A stretch of 64,000 nucleotides of DNA from Ignavibacteriota bacterium (lineage in GTDB: Bacteria > Bacteroidota > Ignavibacteria > Palsa-1295): positions 225,068-289,067 of the forward strand of contig PLYO01000041.1 of assembly GCA_003151825.1 (NCBI GenBank), in the 5' to 3' direction. Positions 27,060-37,209 of the stretch are shown piece by piece. Made by a program: the position numbers and the translations under genes. The notes below the pieces were generated by a model. That model ran no database searches. It was not told the origin of the DNA and saw nothing but the letters and a program-made list of their open reading frames with translations. Within the stretch, counting starts at the first letter, position 1, and every line of letters begins with the position of its first letter.

Positions 27060-28844
27060 ATGAAAACCAAAAATGGGTTTCCGTTCGGTTCACTCCTACT
27101 AATTGGGGTGTTCTATGCGTTTCCCGTTTTTGCCGATTCTGGAGGCGGATACACCATAATCAGGCGATATCCGGTCGCCGGTTCAAGTGAAGTCTCGTGC
27201 ATGACAGGTATCGGCATTACCTCCTCAAGATCCTTCGATTCATACAAGGTCTCAGCGGCGGAATACCATGTAATTGGTTCTCTCTCAGGGTCACACAAAG
27301 GCTCAGTGTCGCTTTCAGTGGACGGATTGACAGATGTTTTCCAACCGGACACGAAGTTCGCTCTTGGGGAAACGGTGCAGGTCTTCTTCTCTGGAACGCT
27401 ATCTGGGGGATACATCGCTCGTGACACGTTCGAGTTCAGGATTGTAAAACGGTTTCTTATCCCTTCTCCAGAGTCCCCATCAGGCACGTTAGGTTCTTTG
27501 CTTCCAGATGTATTGGTTTCGGTTGACAAGAACCCCACACCTGGGCAAATATTTCTGGCCTCGTATGGAGTTCCGGAAGAAGGAAATCTGATGATTCTCA
27601 ATCAGGATGGGATTCTACAGAAGTCTCTTCCTGCCTCCGCAATGAATTTCGAACAGCATTCCAATGGTGAGTGGACCTATTTCGATGGAATCAAAAACGC
27701 GTTCATGGCACTCGACACGAATTTCCAGACGATTCGGGAGTATAGGTTTTCGGACACAACCATCACTACCGATCTCCACGAGCTGATTCTTTCGTCTGAT
27801 GGGAGCTATACTATGATGGGTCTCATCAAAACCACGAGCGATCTGTTCAAACAGGGTGTCGTCGGTGGTGATTCTGAAGCAACCATACTCAGCAACGTGG
27901 TCGAGAGATTCGATGCTGCCGGTAGATTGGTTTTTCAGTGGCGAGGCATCGACCACTACGACGTGCTCGACGCAATCCACGAGAATCTCGCCAGCACGGT
28001 AATTGACTTCGAGCACGCTAATTCGATCGACATAGATGGTAGTGGCAATTACTTGTTATCCAATCGAAATCTAAGCGAACTTACGAAAATCGACGGAACG
28101 ACAGGTCAAATAATTTGGCGATTCGGAGGGGTTCACAATCAATTTACCTTCCAAAACGATTCGCTTGGATTTAGCTATCAGCACGATGCCCGATGGCAGC
28201 CTCACGGGCGAATAACGATGCTCGATAACGGCAACTTTCACGATAGAGGAAAAGTCATTCCTCCTCCAGAAAGCAGGGCTGTTGAATACTACCTCGATAC
28301 ATCATCGATGCAAGCGTATGTCGTTTGGCAATACCGGCATAGTCCCCCTGTCTGGGCACAAGCCATGGGATCCGTCCAGCAGCTCCCGAACGAGAATTTC
28401 TTCATCGGGTGGGGACAAAATATGGTGCTTGGTGGGCCTCCGGGGATGACGACAGCGGCGGCCACCGAAGTGACCTTCGACGATAGTCTGGTTTTCGAGA
28501 TGGGCTTCAAGAGTCCTCCCACGATATACTCGTATCGCGCGCACAAATATCCGACGCAGGCTTCGTTCGCTGTCCGGACTGATCAGTCTGGGTCATTCCA
28601 TGCCGAAGTCACAGCAACGCAGGATGGGTATGCTATCTCCTTCGACACACCCCAGCCGGAGATGATTTCCGTGACGCTTCGCGACGTGCTTGGCAGAACG
28701 ATCAAACACGTATTTGACGGGCTCTCTTCAGGGAGTTCTCAACGATTGCAACTTCCGTTAACAGGACTCTCAAGTGGGGTTGTGTTTTGTACCGTGAATT
28801 CATCGCAGGGTAGCGCCGTTCTCCCAATTGTAATAACCCATTAA
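27060..28844 (+). CDS. Secreted arylsulfotransferase-like protein, copy 3
   Basis: The 594-residue paralog begins MKTKNGFPFGSLLLIGVFY, a signal peptide ending near PVFA. An Ig-like domain, the ASST propeller and a T9SS-like tail (SVTLRDVLGRTIKHVFDG) follow. The active-site set is DLHEL, HANSIDID, LLSNR and YQHDAR with His375, so it should be catalytically competent if the mapping is right. The next copy begins only 10 bases after its stop, so copies 3 and 4 form a two-gene operon. Confidence 0.85.
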   Translation: MKTKNGFPFGSLLLIGVFYAFPVFADSGGGYTIIRRYPVAGSSEVSCMTGIGITSSRSFDSYKVSAAEYHVIGSLSGSHKGSVSLSVDGLTDVFQPDTKFALGETVQVFFSGTLSGGYIARDTFEFRIVKRFLIPSPESPSGTLGSLLPDVLVSVDKNPTPGQIFLASYGVPEEGNLMILNQDGILQKSLPASAMNFEQHSNGEWTYFDGIKNAFMALDTNFQTIREYRFSDTTITTDLHELILSSDGSYTMMGLIKTTSDLFKQGVVGGDSEATILSNVVERFDAAGRLVFQWRGIDHYDVLDAIHENLASTVIDFEHANSIDIDGSGNYLLSNRNLSELTKIDGTTGQIIWRFGGVHNQFTFQNDSLGFSYQHDARWQPHGRITMLDNGNFHDRGKVIPPPESRAVEYYLDTSSMQAYVVWQYRHSPPVWAQAMGSVQQLPNENFFIGWGQNMVLGGPPGMTTAAATEVTFDDSLVFEMGFKSPPTIYSYRAHKYPTQASFAVRTDQSGSFHAEVTATQDGYAISFDTPQPEMISVTLRDVLGRTIKHVFDGLSSGSSQRLQLPLTGLSSGVVFCTVNSSQGSAVLPIVITH

Positions 28845-28854
28845 CTCTCTTCCC

Positions 28855-30657
28855 ATGAAAACCAGAACAGGACTAATTTTCGTGACGATCTTCTCGATCG
28901 CCATAATCTGCTCGATCTCCGCAAGGGCAGGCACGGGAGATTACGCCGTCGTTCGACAGTACCCGATGGCTGGTTCAAAGCAGGTCTCGACCCTTACGAG
29001 CATTGGGATTACATCTCCTGTAGACTTCAATCTGCAGAAAGAGGCTTGGGCTGATTTTCACGTTCAGGGATTCTCTTCCGGCATTCACTCCGGTACGCTT
29101 ACACTCTCGGACGACCGGTTGACAGCGATATTCAAACCTACCCTCCCATTCGACGTGCATGAGATGGTACAAGTTCAGTTCACTGGCAGTTTGATAGGAG
29201 GCGGTGTGCTTGCTGACACGTTCACGTTTGTTACCGAAAATCAACATCTGTCATATCAGGCCCCGCACTTTGATCTCAAGCAGACTGCACTCGATCCGCT
29301 AATTCCATCGAGTTCGGTCTTGATTGACAACAATCCAACCCCCGGTCGATTGTTTCTCAATTCATTTGGCACTCCGGAAATGGGAAATGTGATGGTTATG
29401 GATCAGGATGGCTTGCTACTGAAACATCTCTCCGCGCAGGCGATGGACTTTCAGATCCAACCCAATGGACAGTGGACCTACTACGATGGAAATAAGCAAG
29501 TGTTTTATGTTATCGACACCATTTTCAACGTGATTCGAACGCTGCAATGCGTCGATAGCATCCAGACGGATCTGCACGAGTTGATACTCTTACCCGACGG
29601 GACATACACAATGCTTGGAATATTCCAGACGAAGGCGGATGCGCAGGAGCACATCGTCGGAGTGGACTCGGGAACCACGATCCTGAGCAACGAAATACAA
29701 AGGTTCGATGCATCGGGCAAGTGTGTCTTCCGGTGGCGCGGATTAGATCACTATGAGGTGCTCGATGCGATCCATGAGAATTTGACTGGGAAGACGATCG
29801 ACTTCGAACATGCCAATTCTATCGACATCGATTCGAATGGCGATTACCTGTTCTCGAACCGAAACCTGAGCGAAATAACCAAGATCGATGGCAAGACAGG
29901 TGCAATCCTCTGGCGATTTGGTGGTGCGCATAATCAATTTGCGTTTCAAAACGATTCACTCGGATTCAGTTATCAGCGCGATGTGCGCTGGCAATCGCAC
30001 GGGCGAATTTCCATGTTCGATAACGGGAATTATCGCCCCTTAAGTGCTCATCAGACTGTTGCAGATAGCCGTGCTGCCGAATACCTCTTGGATGAAAAGA
30101 CCATGCAAGCGTGGTTGGTAAGGGAATATCATCATAACCCTCCGATCGTCGCACAATCGATGGGCTCTGTCCAGAGATTAACGAATGACAATCTCCTCAT
30201 CGGATGGGGCACAAATATGACCGGGGATTCCCTGGGGAATATGTACAGTGTTGTTGCAACGGAGATCACGGGCGATGATAGCATCGCCTTCGAAATGATA
30301 TTCGACCTTTCCGGTACTCCTGTCTTTTCGTATCGTGTACGGAAATATCCAACTCCGCAGCAAGCGTCTGTGGTCGAGGGATCATCCAGCCCAACGCCTT
30401 ATTCGGTCTCGGACTATCCCGCTCTCAGTGAATCAGGCGATGGTTTCGACGTTGCCTTCATATCGGATGGACAGGTCTCGGTAATTCTTAGGGACATTCT
30501 CGGCAGGGAAGTTGAACATGTTTTCGGAGGCACGTCATCAGTCGGGCTACAACACCAGCATATTCCGACGGCCTCACTCGCAAACGGAATCTACTATTGC
30601 GTGCTCCAGTCTTCTCGCGGAAGTTCTGTGCTGCCACTACCGGTTGTTCGTCGCTAA
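28855..30657 (+). CDS. Secreted arylsulfotransferase-like protein, copy 4, catalytic His replaced
   Basis: The 600-residue paralog has a signal peptide (MKTRTGLIFVTIFSIAIIC), Ig-like domain, ASST propeller and T9SS-like tail (SVILRDILGREVEHVFGG). DLHEL, HANSIDID and FSNR are kept, but the position of the sulfated histidine reads YQRDVR: codon 29977-29979 is CGC (Arg375) where copies 1-3 have CAC or CAT. The protein is otherwise full length with no stop or frameshift. I infer a catalytically dead, perhaps binding or structural, paralog. Confidence 0.82.
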   Translation: MKTRTGLIFVTIFSIAIICSISARAGTGDYAVVRQYPMAGSKQVSTLTSIGITSPVDFNLQKEAWADFHVQGFSSGIHSGTLTLSDDRLTAIFKPTLPFDVHEMVQVQFTGSLIGGGVLADTFTFVTENQHLSYQAPHFDLKQTALDPLIPSSSVLIDNNPTPGRLFLNSFGTPEMGNVMVMDQDGLLLKHLSAQAMDFQIQPNGQWTYYDGNKQVFYVIDTIFNVIRTLQCVDSIQTDLHELILLPDGTYTMLGIFQTKADAQEHIVGVDSGTTILSNEIQRFDASGKCVFRWRGLDHYEVLDAIHENLTGKTIDFEHANSIDIDSNGDYLFSNRNLSEITKIDGKTGAILWRFGGAHNQFAFQNDSLGFSYQRDVRWQSHGRISMFDNGNYRPLSAHQTVADSRAAEYLLDEKTMQAWLVREYHHNPPIVAQSMGSVQRLTNDNLLIGWGTNMTGDSLGNMYSVVATEITGDDSIAFEMIFDLSGTPVFSYRVRKYPTPQQASVVEGSSSPTPYSVSDYPALSESGDGFDVAFISDGQVSVILRDILGREVEHVFGGTSSVGLQHQHIPTASLANGIYYCVLQSSRGSSVLPLPVVRR

Positions 30658-30673
30658 CGAGCTACGGATCGGT

Positions 30674-30705
30674 AGAGGGGAATGATTTCTACTATTCCTT
30701 CTCTT
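30674..30705 (+). terminator. Possible terminator after the arylsulfotransferase array
   Basis: AGAGGGGAAT and ATTCCTTCTCT form an imperfect stem with one bulge and a TTT follows. It lies just after copy 4. The match to an intrinsic terminator is moderate. Confidence 0.35.
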
Positions 30706-30805
30706 TAGGGTGTTAGTATGTCGATGATTCTCCAACTGATCGGTGGGATCATTAACGCTCGGATAAGGTATCGCATCCGATATTGCTCTATTAACGCACA
30801 ATAAT

Positions 30806-31072
30806 TTGGCTTATCAATTGAACGGGGAATCACGACAGACTAACCGTACTGCGGGTAATCTCATATCGGCAGCAGCGCCGAAAGTCGATCCACGGGAGAA
30901 GCTAAAGGGCGTTCCTCTAAAAAGTATTTTCGTTTTTTTTGTTACTCTTCTCATAGCGGGTTTTTTGCGTTCCCCATTCCTTTTCACTCTGTGGCTTTCC
31001 CTATGGTCTGGCTTCATTCTCGTCAGGGTTGGACTGGCGGTAAAGCAAAAAGTCGAAGCCGGTCGGCGGTGA
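30806..31072 (+). CDS. Possible small membrane protein
   Basis: The 88-residue frame would start at a TTG. It has a polar, basic N-terminal half, one or two hydrophobic segments (SIFVFFVTLLIAGFL and PFLFTLWLSLWSGFILV) and a basic tail. I do not recognise a family. It sits between the arylsulfotransferase array and the kinase. The membrane pattern argues for a real protein, the TTG start and lack of a ribosome site against. Confidence 0.35.
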   Translation: MAYQLNGESRQTNRTAGNLISAAAPKVDPREKLKGVPLKSIFVFFVTLLIAGFLRSPFLFTLWLSLWSGFILVRVGLAVKQKVEAGRR

Positions 31073-31340
31073 TTCATCTCCCTGGTGTCGAACCGGAACC
31101 TCTCATTATGGCATGTCCCATTGTTCGTCGAATGGGTTAATAGGGTCTGTTTTAGCGGTTGGATAGTTTCTTGCACTAAGCTCTTCTGTACTTAATCCGG
31201 ATATTCAATCATCCGAGTTAGATCGTTGACAATAGACTGTGGTGCCTATCGGATAAAACTCGTTGTTCGGGTATCGTCCGCTCCGGACTTTGTCTGATCC
31301 TTGTCAACGCAAGGCATTCCTTCGACAGAGACAAACGTCC

Positions 31341-34300
31341 ATGAAATTGAAATCCGCACTCGTTCAACCACCCATCGGAGACACACTCCCAGTGGCAATC
31401 GCCACCGCACTCGAAAGCATTCCAAGCACAGAAGTAGCAATTGGCCCGGAAACCAACGGGAAAGCGCATCTACCGGTAATTCCACTCACTCCACTTCATC
31501 CCTCAGCGGATGATCCCTCACCTGTGAACGAACAGCTTGATTCATTTTTGGTTCGTAGGCTGCTTAGCACATTGATTTCCATCCGCAAGGGCGATTTCTC
31601 AGCGCGATTTGTGCTGGATGAATCCATAGCTCCAACTACATCACTTACCTATCGGCTCGCCGAGGAGCTAAACGATGTTATCGAAATGAATCAGAATCTC
31701 GTGCGCGAGTTGGAGCGGACGAGCACTGTCGTCGGCAAAGAAGGCAAGATCACACAGCGTGCCGCACTTCCCAATGCGGCTGGAGCATGGGCCGTCGCCA
31801 TCGAAGCGGTCAATTCTCTTATTAGCGATTTGGCGCAGCCTCTTACTGAAGTAGCGCGGGTCATCGGTGGTGTCGCGAAGGGCGACCTTTCTCAGACAAT
31901 GGCGATGGAAATAGACGAGCGTCCACTGAAAGGTGAGTTTCTCCGAACGGGAAAGGTCGTCAATACGATGGTTGAGCAGCTTTCCTCGTTCGCCTCGGAA
32001 GTAACGCGCGTTGCACGAGAGGTGGGCACGGAAGGCAAACTCGGTGGACAGGCGCAGGTCAAGGGTGTTTCCGGCACATGGAATGACCTGACGGACAATG
32101 TCAACTTCATGGCTGCGAATCTGACTACGCAGGTGCGTAATATTGCCCAGATCACGACCGCCGTTGCTAATGGCGATTTGTCGAAGAAGATCACTGCGGA
32201 TGTTAAAGGCGAGTTCCTGGAGCTGAAGAACACGGTTAACACGATGGTCGATCAGCTTAACAGCTTCACCTCGGAAGTTACGCGCGTGGCTCGTGAAGTG
32301 GGCACGGAAGGTAAGCTCGGTGGTCAGGCTACGGCGAAGGGAGCAGCGGGCGCGTGGAAGGACCTGACGGACAATGTGAATTTCATGGCTGCGAACCTCA
32401 CCACGCAAGTTCGTAACATCGCGCAGATCACAACGGCAGTTGCGAATGGGGATCTATCAAAGAAAATTACTGCGGATGTAAACGGCGAGTTTTTGGAGCT
32501 TAAGAACACGGTCAATACAATGGTTGATCAGCTGAATAGCTTTACGTCCGAAGTAACCCGCGTGGCTCGTGAAGTGGGGACCGAGGGAAAACTTGGCGGT
32601 CAGGCGATGGCAAAGGGAGCAGCAGGTGCATGGAAGGATCTAACGGACAATGTAAACTTCATGGCCGCGAATCTTACCACGCAAGTTCGTAACATCGCGC
32701 AGATCACAACGGCAGTTGCCAACGGTGACTTGTCGAAGAAGATTACGGCGGATGTGAACGGCGAGTTCTTGGAGCTGAAGAGCACCGTCAATACAATGGT
32801 CGATCAGCTTAATAGCTTCACGTCGGAAGTCACGCGTGTGGCGCGCGAGGTTGGCACAGAGGGTAAGTTGGGTGGTCAGGCTATGGCTAAGGGGGCTGCC
32901 GGTGCATGGAAAGACTTGACAGACAACGTGAATTTCATGGCGGCGAACCTCACTACGCAGCTTCGAAACATCGCGCAGATCACGACAGCAGTTGCGAATG
33001 GTGATTTGTCCAAGAAGATCACGGCGGATGTAAAGGGTGAATTCCTTGAGTTGAAAAATACGATCAACACGATGGTCGATCAGCTTAACAGCTTCGCTTC
33101 GGAAGTAACCCGCGTGGCCCGCGAGGTAGGTACGGAAGGCAAACTGGGAGGTCAGGCCACCGCAAAGGGTGCAGCGGGTGCGTGGAAGGATTTGACCGAT
33201 AGTGTGAATTTCATGGCGGCCAATCTTACGACGCAGGTTCGTAACATTGCCCAAATCACAACTGCTGTTGCAAACGGTGACCTATCGAAGAAGATCACGG
33301 CGGATGTTAGCGGCGAGTTCTTAGAACTAAAGAACACGGTCAACACGATGGTTGATCAGCTTAATAGCTTCACATCAGAGGTTACGCGCGTGGCTCGTGA
33401 AGTAGGCACGGAGGGTAAGCTCGGCGGGCAGGCAATGGCGAAGGGTGCTGCCGGTGCGTGGAAGGACTTGACGGATAATGTCAATTTCATGGCCACAAAT
33501 CTTACGACCCAGCTTCGAAATATTGCACAGATCACCACCGCTGTTGCCAATGGCGATCTGTCGAAGAAGATCACGGCAGACGTGGAAGGCGAGTTCTTGG
33601 AGCTAAAGAATACGATCAACACAATGGTCGATCAACTCAATGGATTCGCATCCGAGGTAACGCGCGTTGCGCGTGAAGTAGGAACCGAGGGCAAGTTGGG
33701 CGGACAGGCCGAGGTGCCCGGTGCATCCGGCACATGGCGTGACTTGACGGACACGGTAAACCGACTTGCAGCGAATCTCACAACCCAAGTGCGCGCCATG
33801 GCCGAAGTAGCCACTGCGGTCACCAAGGGTGATCTCTCACGAACAATCACAGTCGAGGCTGCAGGCGAAGTCGCATACCTCAAGGACAATGTGAACGAGA
33901 TGATTCGCAACCTGAAGGATACGACTCGTAAGAACATGGAGCAGGATTGGCTCAAGACCAACCTCGCGCGCTTCACCAGGCTACTGCAGGGTCAGAAGGA
34001 CTTGTGGACAGTATCTCGCTTAATTCTAAGTGAGCTTGCCCCACTCGTAAACATGCAGCATGGTGTCTTCTATGTCAGTGATACAACTGGCCCAGAGCCG
34101 GTGCTTACGATGCTCGCGAGCTATGCATACCGAAAGCGTAAGGACCTGTCGAACCAATTCAAATTTGGCGAGGGAATTGTCGGTCAATGCGCGCTGGAGA
34201 AGCAACAGATCATTATTTCAAACGTCCCAAGCGATTATATCAAGGTAAATTCCGGCCTGGGAGAATCGGCGCCGGTTAATATCGTGGTGCTTCCTGTGCT

Positions 34301-36926
34301 CTTCGAGGGGCAAATAAAGGCGGTCATCGAGTTGGCGAGCTTCCATGAGTTCAACGATATACATCTTGCATTCCTGGATCAGCTTACGGAGTCGATCGGT
34401 ATTGTGCTCAATACCATCGAAGCAAACATGCGGACGGAGTCGCTGCTGGCTCAATCGCAGTCGCTCACGCAGGAGCTTCAGACTCAGCAACAGGAGTTAA
34501 CGGAGACGAACCGCCGACTCGAACAGCAAGCCGACTCGCTTCAGACTTCTGAGGACCAGCTCAAGCAACAGCAAGAGGAACTCCAGCAGACGAATGATGA
34601 ATTGCAAGACAAGGCGCGTCTTCTTGGGGAACAGAAGAGTGAGGTCGAACGCAAGAACCAGGAGATCGAGAGCGCTCGCCGTGCCATTGAAGAGAAGGCC
34701 GAACAACTTGCACTGACCTCGAAATACAAGTCGGAATTTCTTGCGAATATGTCGCATGAGTTGCGCACGCCGCTAAACTCGATGCTGATACTCTCGAAGA
34801 TGTTGGCGGACAATTACGACTTGAACCTTACGCAGAAACAGACCGAGTTCGCCACCACGATCCACTCGTCCGGGGCGGATCTCCTTGCGCTCATTAACGA
34901 GATTCTCGATCTTTCGAAGATCGAGGCGGGAGCGATGTCCGTCGATGTTGGTGAAGTCCAGCTTTGGGAAATTGAGGAGGACATGCACCGAACGTTTGAC
35001 GCACTCGCTTCTGAGAAGGGGCTCACATTTGAAGTCAATCGATCCGAGGGTGTTTGTGAGTATATCACAACAGACTCAAAGCGATTACAACAGGTCTTGC
35101 GGAATCTGTTATCGAACGCCTTCAAATTCACACACCAAGGGCGCGTATTCCTCCAGATGTTCCAGGCCTCGAAGGAGATGGTCTTCGATAACGAGAGCTT
35201 GAAATCTGCTTCGAAGGTGATTGGCTTCGCTGTGAAGGACACAGGAATCGGCATCCCATTGGACAAGCAAAACGTCATCTTCGAAGCATTCCAGCAAGCC
35301 GACGGCACAACCAGCCGCGAGTATGGCGGCACGGGACTTGGCCTTTCGATCAGCCGCGAAATCGCGCGATTGCTTGGCGGGGAGATTCGGCTCACGAGTT
35401 CACCGGGTCAGGGAAGCACGTTCACCCTCTATCTACCTGAGACTTATGTGTCTGCCACAGCGCCTGACATAGTAAAACCTGGGATAGCTTTCCGGGAGAG
35501 CAGCAATTCCTCACCCTGGATGGGGAATCAAAAACGGACTCCGATCTCTCTTCCGACGGCTGTGGAGCGGGGCAATGTACCGGGCCTTTCGCAGGAGTCC
35601 TCACCCGAATCGCCGCTGGTTGCACGCAGAAGCCTTGGAGCCCGTGCATCGCGGACGCTCCAATCCTATTACAATAATGTCGTACCTTCTGACATCGACG
35701 AGATACCCGATGATCGCGACCTAATTCAGGCGGGCGATCTTGTGCTGCTGGTCATCGAGGACGATCCTCGCTTTGCTCAAATCCTGGTAGACATGGGGCG
35801 AGAGAAGGGATTCAAGGTTATCGCTGCAAACCGAGGAGAAACGGGTCTGGCGTATGCCCGCCGCTACAAGCCGGATGCGATTACGCTTGACATTCAGCTA
35901 CCCGGCATTCACGGTCTTGTCGTACTGGATTGGCTCAAGCACGATCCGCTGACCCGGCACATTCCCGTAAACATAGTCTCTGTTCTCGACGAGCTTCCGC
36001 GCCAAAAGCGGAGTGGTGCGGTTCGGCATATCCAGAAGCCCGTATCGGCCGATGAGATGAACCGATCGCTGGAACAAATGCGTAATTTTGCCGAACGCCC
36101 CAAAACGGGGCAGAACCGCCGACTCCTCATCGTCGAAGATAATGCCGAAGCCAGAATGAATATCGAGCAGCTGATGGATGGCGACGGTGACGTAGAAATG
36201 ACTGCCGTCGGCACAGGTGCGGAAGCGATAGAGAAGCTTAATACGGAGAAATTCGATTGTGCCATCGTTGATTTCGGGTTGCCGGATATGTCCGGTCTCG
36301 ACCTGATTCAAACGATAAGAAAGGATTTGGGGCAAGACGATTTGCCAATTATCGTCTATACAGCCCGAGATCTTACGACGCGGGAATCAGCACAGCTCAA
36401 TACCGTTGCCGAAGCCGTAATTCTCAAGGATGTGACGTCCATTGACAAATTGCTTGATGAGACATCGATGTTCTTGCACCGCGTTGAGACGAATCTGCCC
36501 GAGGATAAACGGAAACGCCTACAAACCATCCACAGTACCCAGGTATCGCTCGCAGATAAGAAAGTGCTCATTGTCGATGATGACATTCGCAATATCTTCG
36601 CAATAAATAGCTTCCTTGAACGATTTGAAATGTGTACAATTTATGCCGAGAATGGCCGCGAAGCGCTCGACATGATCGCTGCAACGCCGGACATCGACAT
36701 CGTCCTGATGGACATCATGATGCCCGGAATGGACGGGTATGAGACCATGCAACAGATTCGAAGCAATCCTCAATTTAGAAAGATGCCAATTATTGCAGTG
36801 ACAGCGAAGGCCTTGCGCGGAGACAGAGAGAAGTGCATCGAAGCCGGAGCTTCGGACTACATCACGAAGCCAGTCGATGTCGATCAATTGCTATCGCTAT
36901 TGCGCGTGTGGCTCTTTAAAGAGTAA
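31341..36926 (+). CDS. Giant HAMP-repeat hybrid histidine kinase with GAF and three receivers
   Basis: The ATG at 31341 gives 1861 residues; an open TTG start at 31263 is less likely. Nine HAMP-like units, each with a GDLS-type core, fill residues about 73-860. The seven central ones repeat every 92 residues. A GAF domain (about 884-1035) and a Gln/Glu-rich coiled coil (about 1035-1130) follow. HisKA has its phosphoacceptor at His1139 ([11 protein letters not shown]), and the ATPase has DTGIGI and GGTGLGL. Three receivers have acceptors at Asp1517, Asp1644 and Asp1791. No membrane segment is visible. The plan recalls fungal group III kinases, where HAMP repeats act in osmotic sensing; that is analogy only. 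Confidence 0.92.
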   Translation: MKLKSALVQPPIGDTLPVAIATALESIPSTEVAIGPETNGKAHLPVIPLTPLHPSADDPSPVNEQLDSFLVRRLLSTLISIRKGDFSARFVLDESIAPTTSLTYRLAEELNDVIEMNQNLVRELERTSTVVGKEGKITQRAALPNAAGAWAVAIEAVNSLISDLAQPLTEVARVIGGVAKGDLSQTMAMEIDERPLKGEFLRTGKVVNTMVEQLSSFASEVTRVAREVGTEGKLGGQAQVKGVSGTWNDLTDNVNFMAANLTTQVRNIAQITTAVANGDLSKKITADVKGEFLELKNTVNTMVDQLNSFTSEVTRVAREVGTEGKLGGQATAKGAAGAWKDLTDNVNFMAANLTTQVRNIAQITTAVANGDLSKKITADVNGEFLELKNTVNTMVDQLNSFTSEVTRVAREVGTEGKLGGQAMAKGAAGAWKDLTDNVNFMAANLTTQVRNIAQITTAVANGDLSKKITADVNGEFLELKSTVNTMVDQLNSFTSEVTRVAREVGTEGKLGGQAMAKGAAGAWKDLTDNVNFMAANLTTQLRNIAQITTAVANGDLSKKITADVKGEFLELKNTINTMVDQLNSFASEVTRVAREVGTEGKLGGQATAKGAAGAWKDLTDSVNFMAANLTTQVRNIAQITTAVANGDLSKKITADVSGEFLELKNTVNTMVDQLNSFTSEVTRVAREVGTEGKLGGQAMAKGAAGAWKDLTDNVNFMATNLTTQLRNIAQITTAVANGDLSKKITADVEGEFLELKNTINTMVDQLNGFASEVTRVAREVGTEGKLGGQAEVPGASGTWRDLTDTVNRLAANLTTQVRAMAEVATAVTKGDLSRTITVEAAGEVAYLKDNVNEMIRNLKDTTRKNMEQDWLKTNLARFTRLLQGQKDLWTVSRLILSELAPLVNMQHGVFYVSDTTGPEPVLTMLASYAYRKRKDLSNQFKFGEGIVGQCALEKQQIIISNVPSDYIKVNSGLGESAPVNIVVLPVLFEGQIKAVIELASFHEFNDIHLAFLDQLTESIGIVLNTIEANMRTESLLAQSQSLTQELQTQQQELTETNRRLEQQADSLQTSEDQLKQQQEELQQTNDELQDKARLLGEQKSEVERKNQEIESARRAIEEKAEQLALTSKYKSEFLANMSHELRTPLNSMLILSKMLADNYDLNLTQKQTEFATTIHSSGADLLALINEILDLSKIEAGAMSVDVGEVQLWEIEEDMHRTFDALASEKGLTFEVNRSEGVCEYITTDSKRLQQVLRNLLSNAFKFTHQGRVFLQMFQASKEMVFDNESLKSASKVIGFAVKDTGIGIPLDKQNVIFEAFQQADGTTSREYGGTGLGLSISREIARLLGGEIRLTSSPGQGSTFTLYLPETYVSATAPDIVKPGIAFRESSNSSPWMGNQKRTPISLPTAVERGNVPGLSQESSPESPLVARRSLGARASRTLQSYYNNVVPSDIDEIPDDRDLIQAGDLVLLVIEDDPRFAQILVDMGREKGFKVIAANRGETGLAYARRYKPDAITLDIQLPGIHGLVVLDWLKHDPLTRHIPVNIVSVLDELPRQKRSGAVRHIQKPVSADEMNRSLEQMRNFAERPKTGQNRRLLIVEDNAEARMNIEQLMDGDGDVEMTAVGTGAEAIEKLNTEKFDCAIVDFGLPDMSGLDLIQTIRKDLGQDDLPIIVYTARDLTTRESAQLNTVAEAVILKDVTSIDKLLDETSMFLHRVETNLPEDKRKRLQTIHSTQVSLADKKVLIVDDDIRNIFAINSFLERFEMCTIYAENGREALDMIAATPDIDIVLMDIMMPGMDGYETMQQIRSNPQFRKMPIIAVTAKALRGDREKCIEAGASDYITKPVDVDQLLSLLRVWLFKE
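31997..33720 (+). repeat. Tandem 276-base HAMP repeat array inside the kinase gene
   Basis: Seven copies of a 92-codon unit are recognisable from the recurring protein core [18 protein letters not shown], at about 31997, 32273, 32549, 32825, 33101, 33377 and 33653. Period is exactly 276 bases. The amino acids are nearly identical between copies, but many third positions differ, so the array is not a fresh DNA expansion. Confidence 0.93.
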
Positions 36927-37058
36927 CAGTTTTCGACAGTTGAGTCAAAACCGCGCGACATTTCTGGAAGGGAGTCCGATTGGGTTGTATGGAGGTGGGA
37001 TCAGTCAAAACGGCGGGATCCGAAATTATTGGCTCGTCAAGTGAGATGACACGAAGTG

Positions 37059-37082
37059 GCAGGGCAGAAATTATTGCCCTGC
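37059..37082. terminator. Hairpin downstream of the giant kinase
   Basis: GCAGGGCA and TGCCCTGC form a perfect 8-bp stem with an 8-base AT-rich loop. It lies 130 bases after the kinase stop and before the polysaccharide export gene. There is no T run, so it could be a terminator, a regulatory hairpin or chance. Confidence 0.3.
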
Positions 37083-37209
37083 TTCCGGCGTCCCGTTTAG
37101 GAACTGAACAACTCGCCAAAAACTTAGAGGGTTGCCACGATCGCAAGGCGGCCTGAATCAGGGACTCGAGGGCCGCCGAGGGTTCATTCAAGGGTAATTA
37201 CCTCCAAGA

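Larger units (their letters stand above)
30658..31340. other. Interval between the arylsulfotransferase array and the giant kinase
   Basis: This 683-base stretch holds the possible terminator at 30674-30705 and one small possible gene (30806-31072). Bases 31073-31340 probably carry the promoter and leader of the kinase; I could not fix promoter elements. A weak hairpin of CCCATT and AATGGG lies near 31119-31138. Confidence 0.6.

Noticed and set aside
32640..33254. Repeated minus-strand frames inside the kinase gene
   Set aside because: They mirror the 276-base HAMP repeat and recur with its period, so they are shadows.
31997..33720. Possible CRISPR-like array
   Set aside because: The repeats are 276 bases, fully coding and contiguous with no short spacers.
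36916..37191. 91-residue minus-strand frame after the kinase
   Set aside because: Overlaps the kinase 3' end, has no recognisable domain and no ribosome site.
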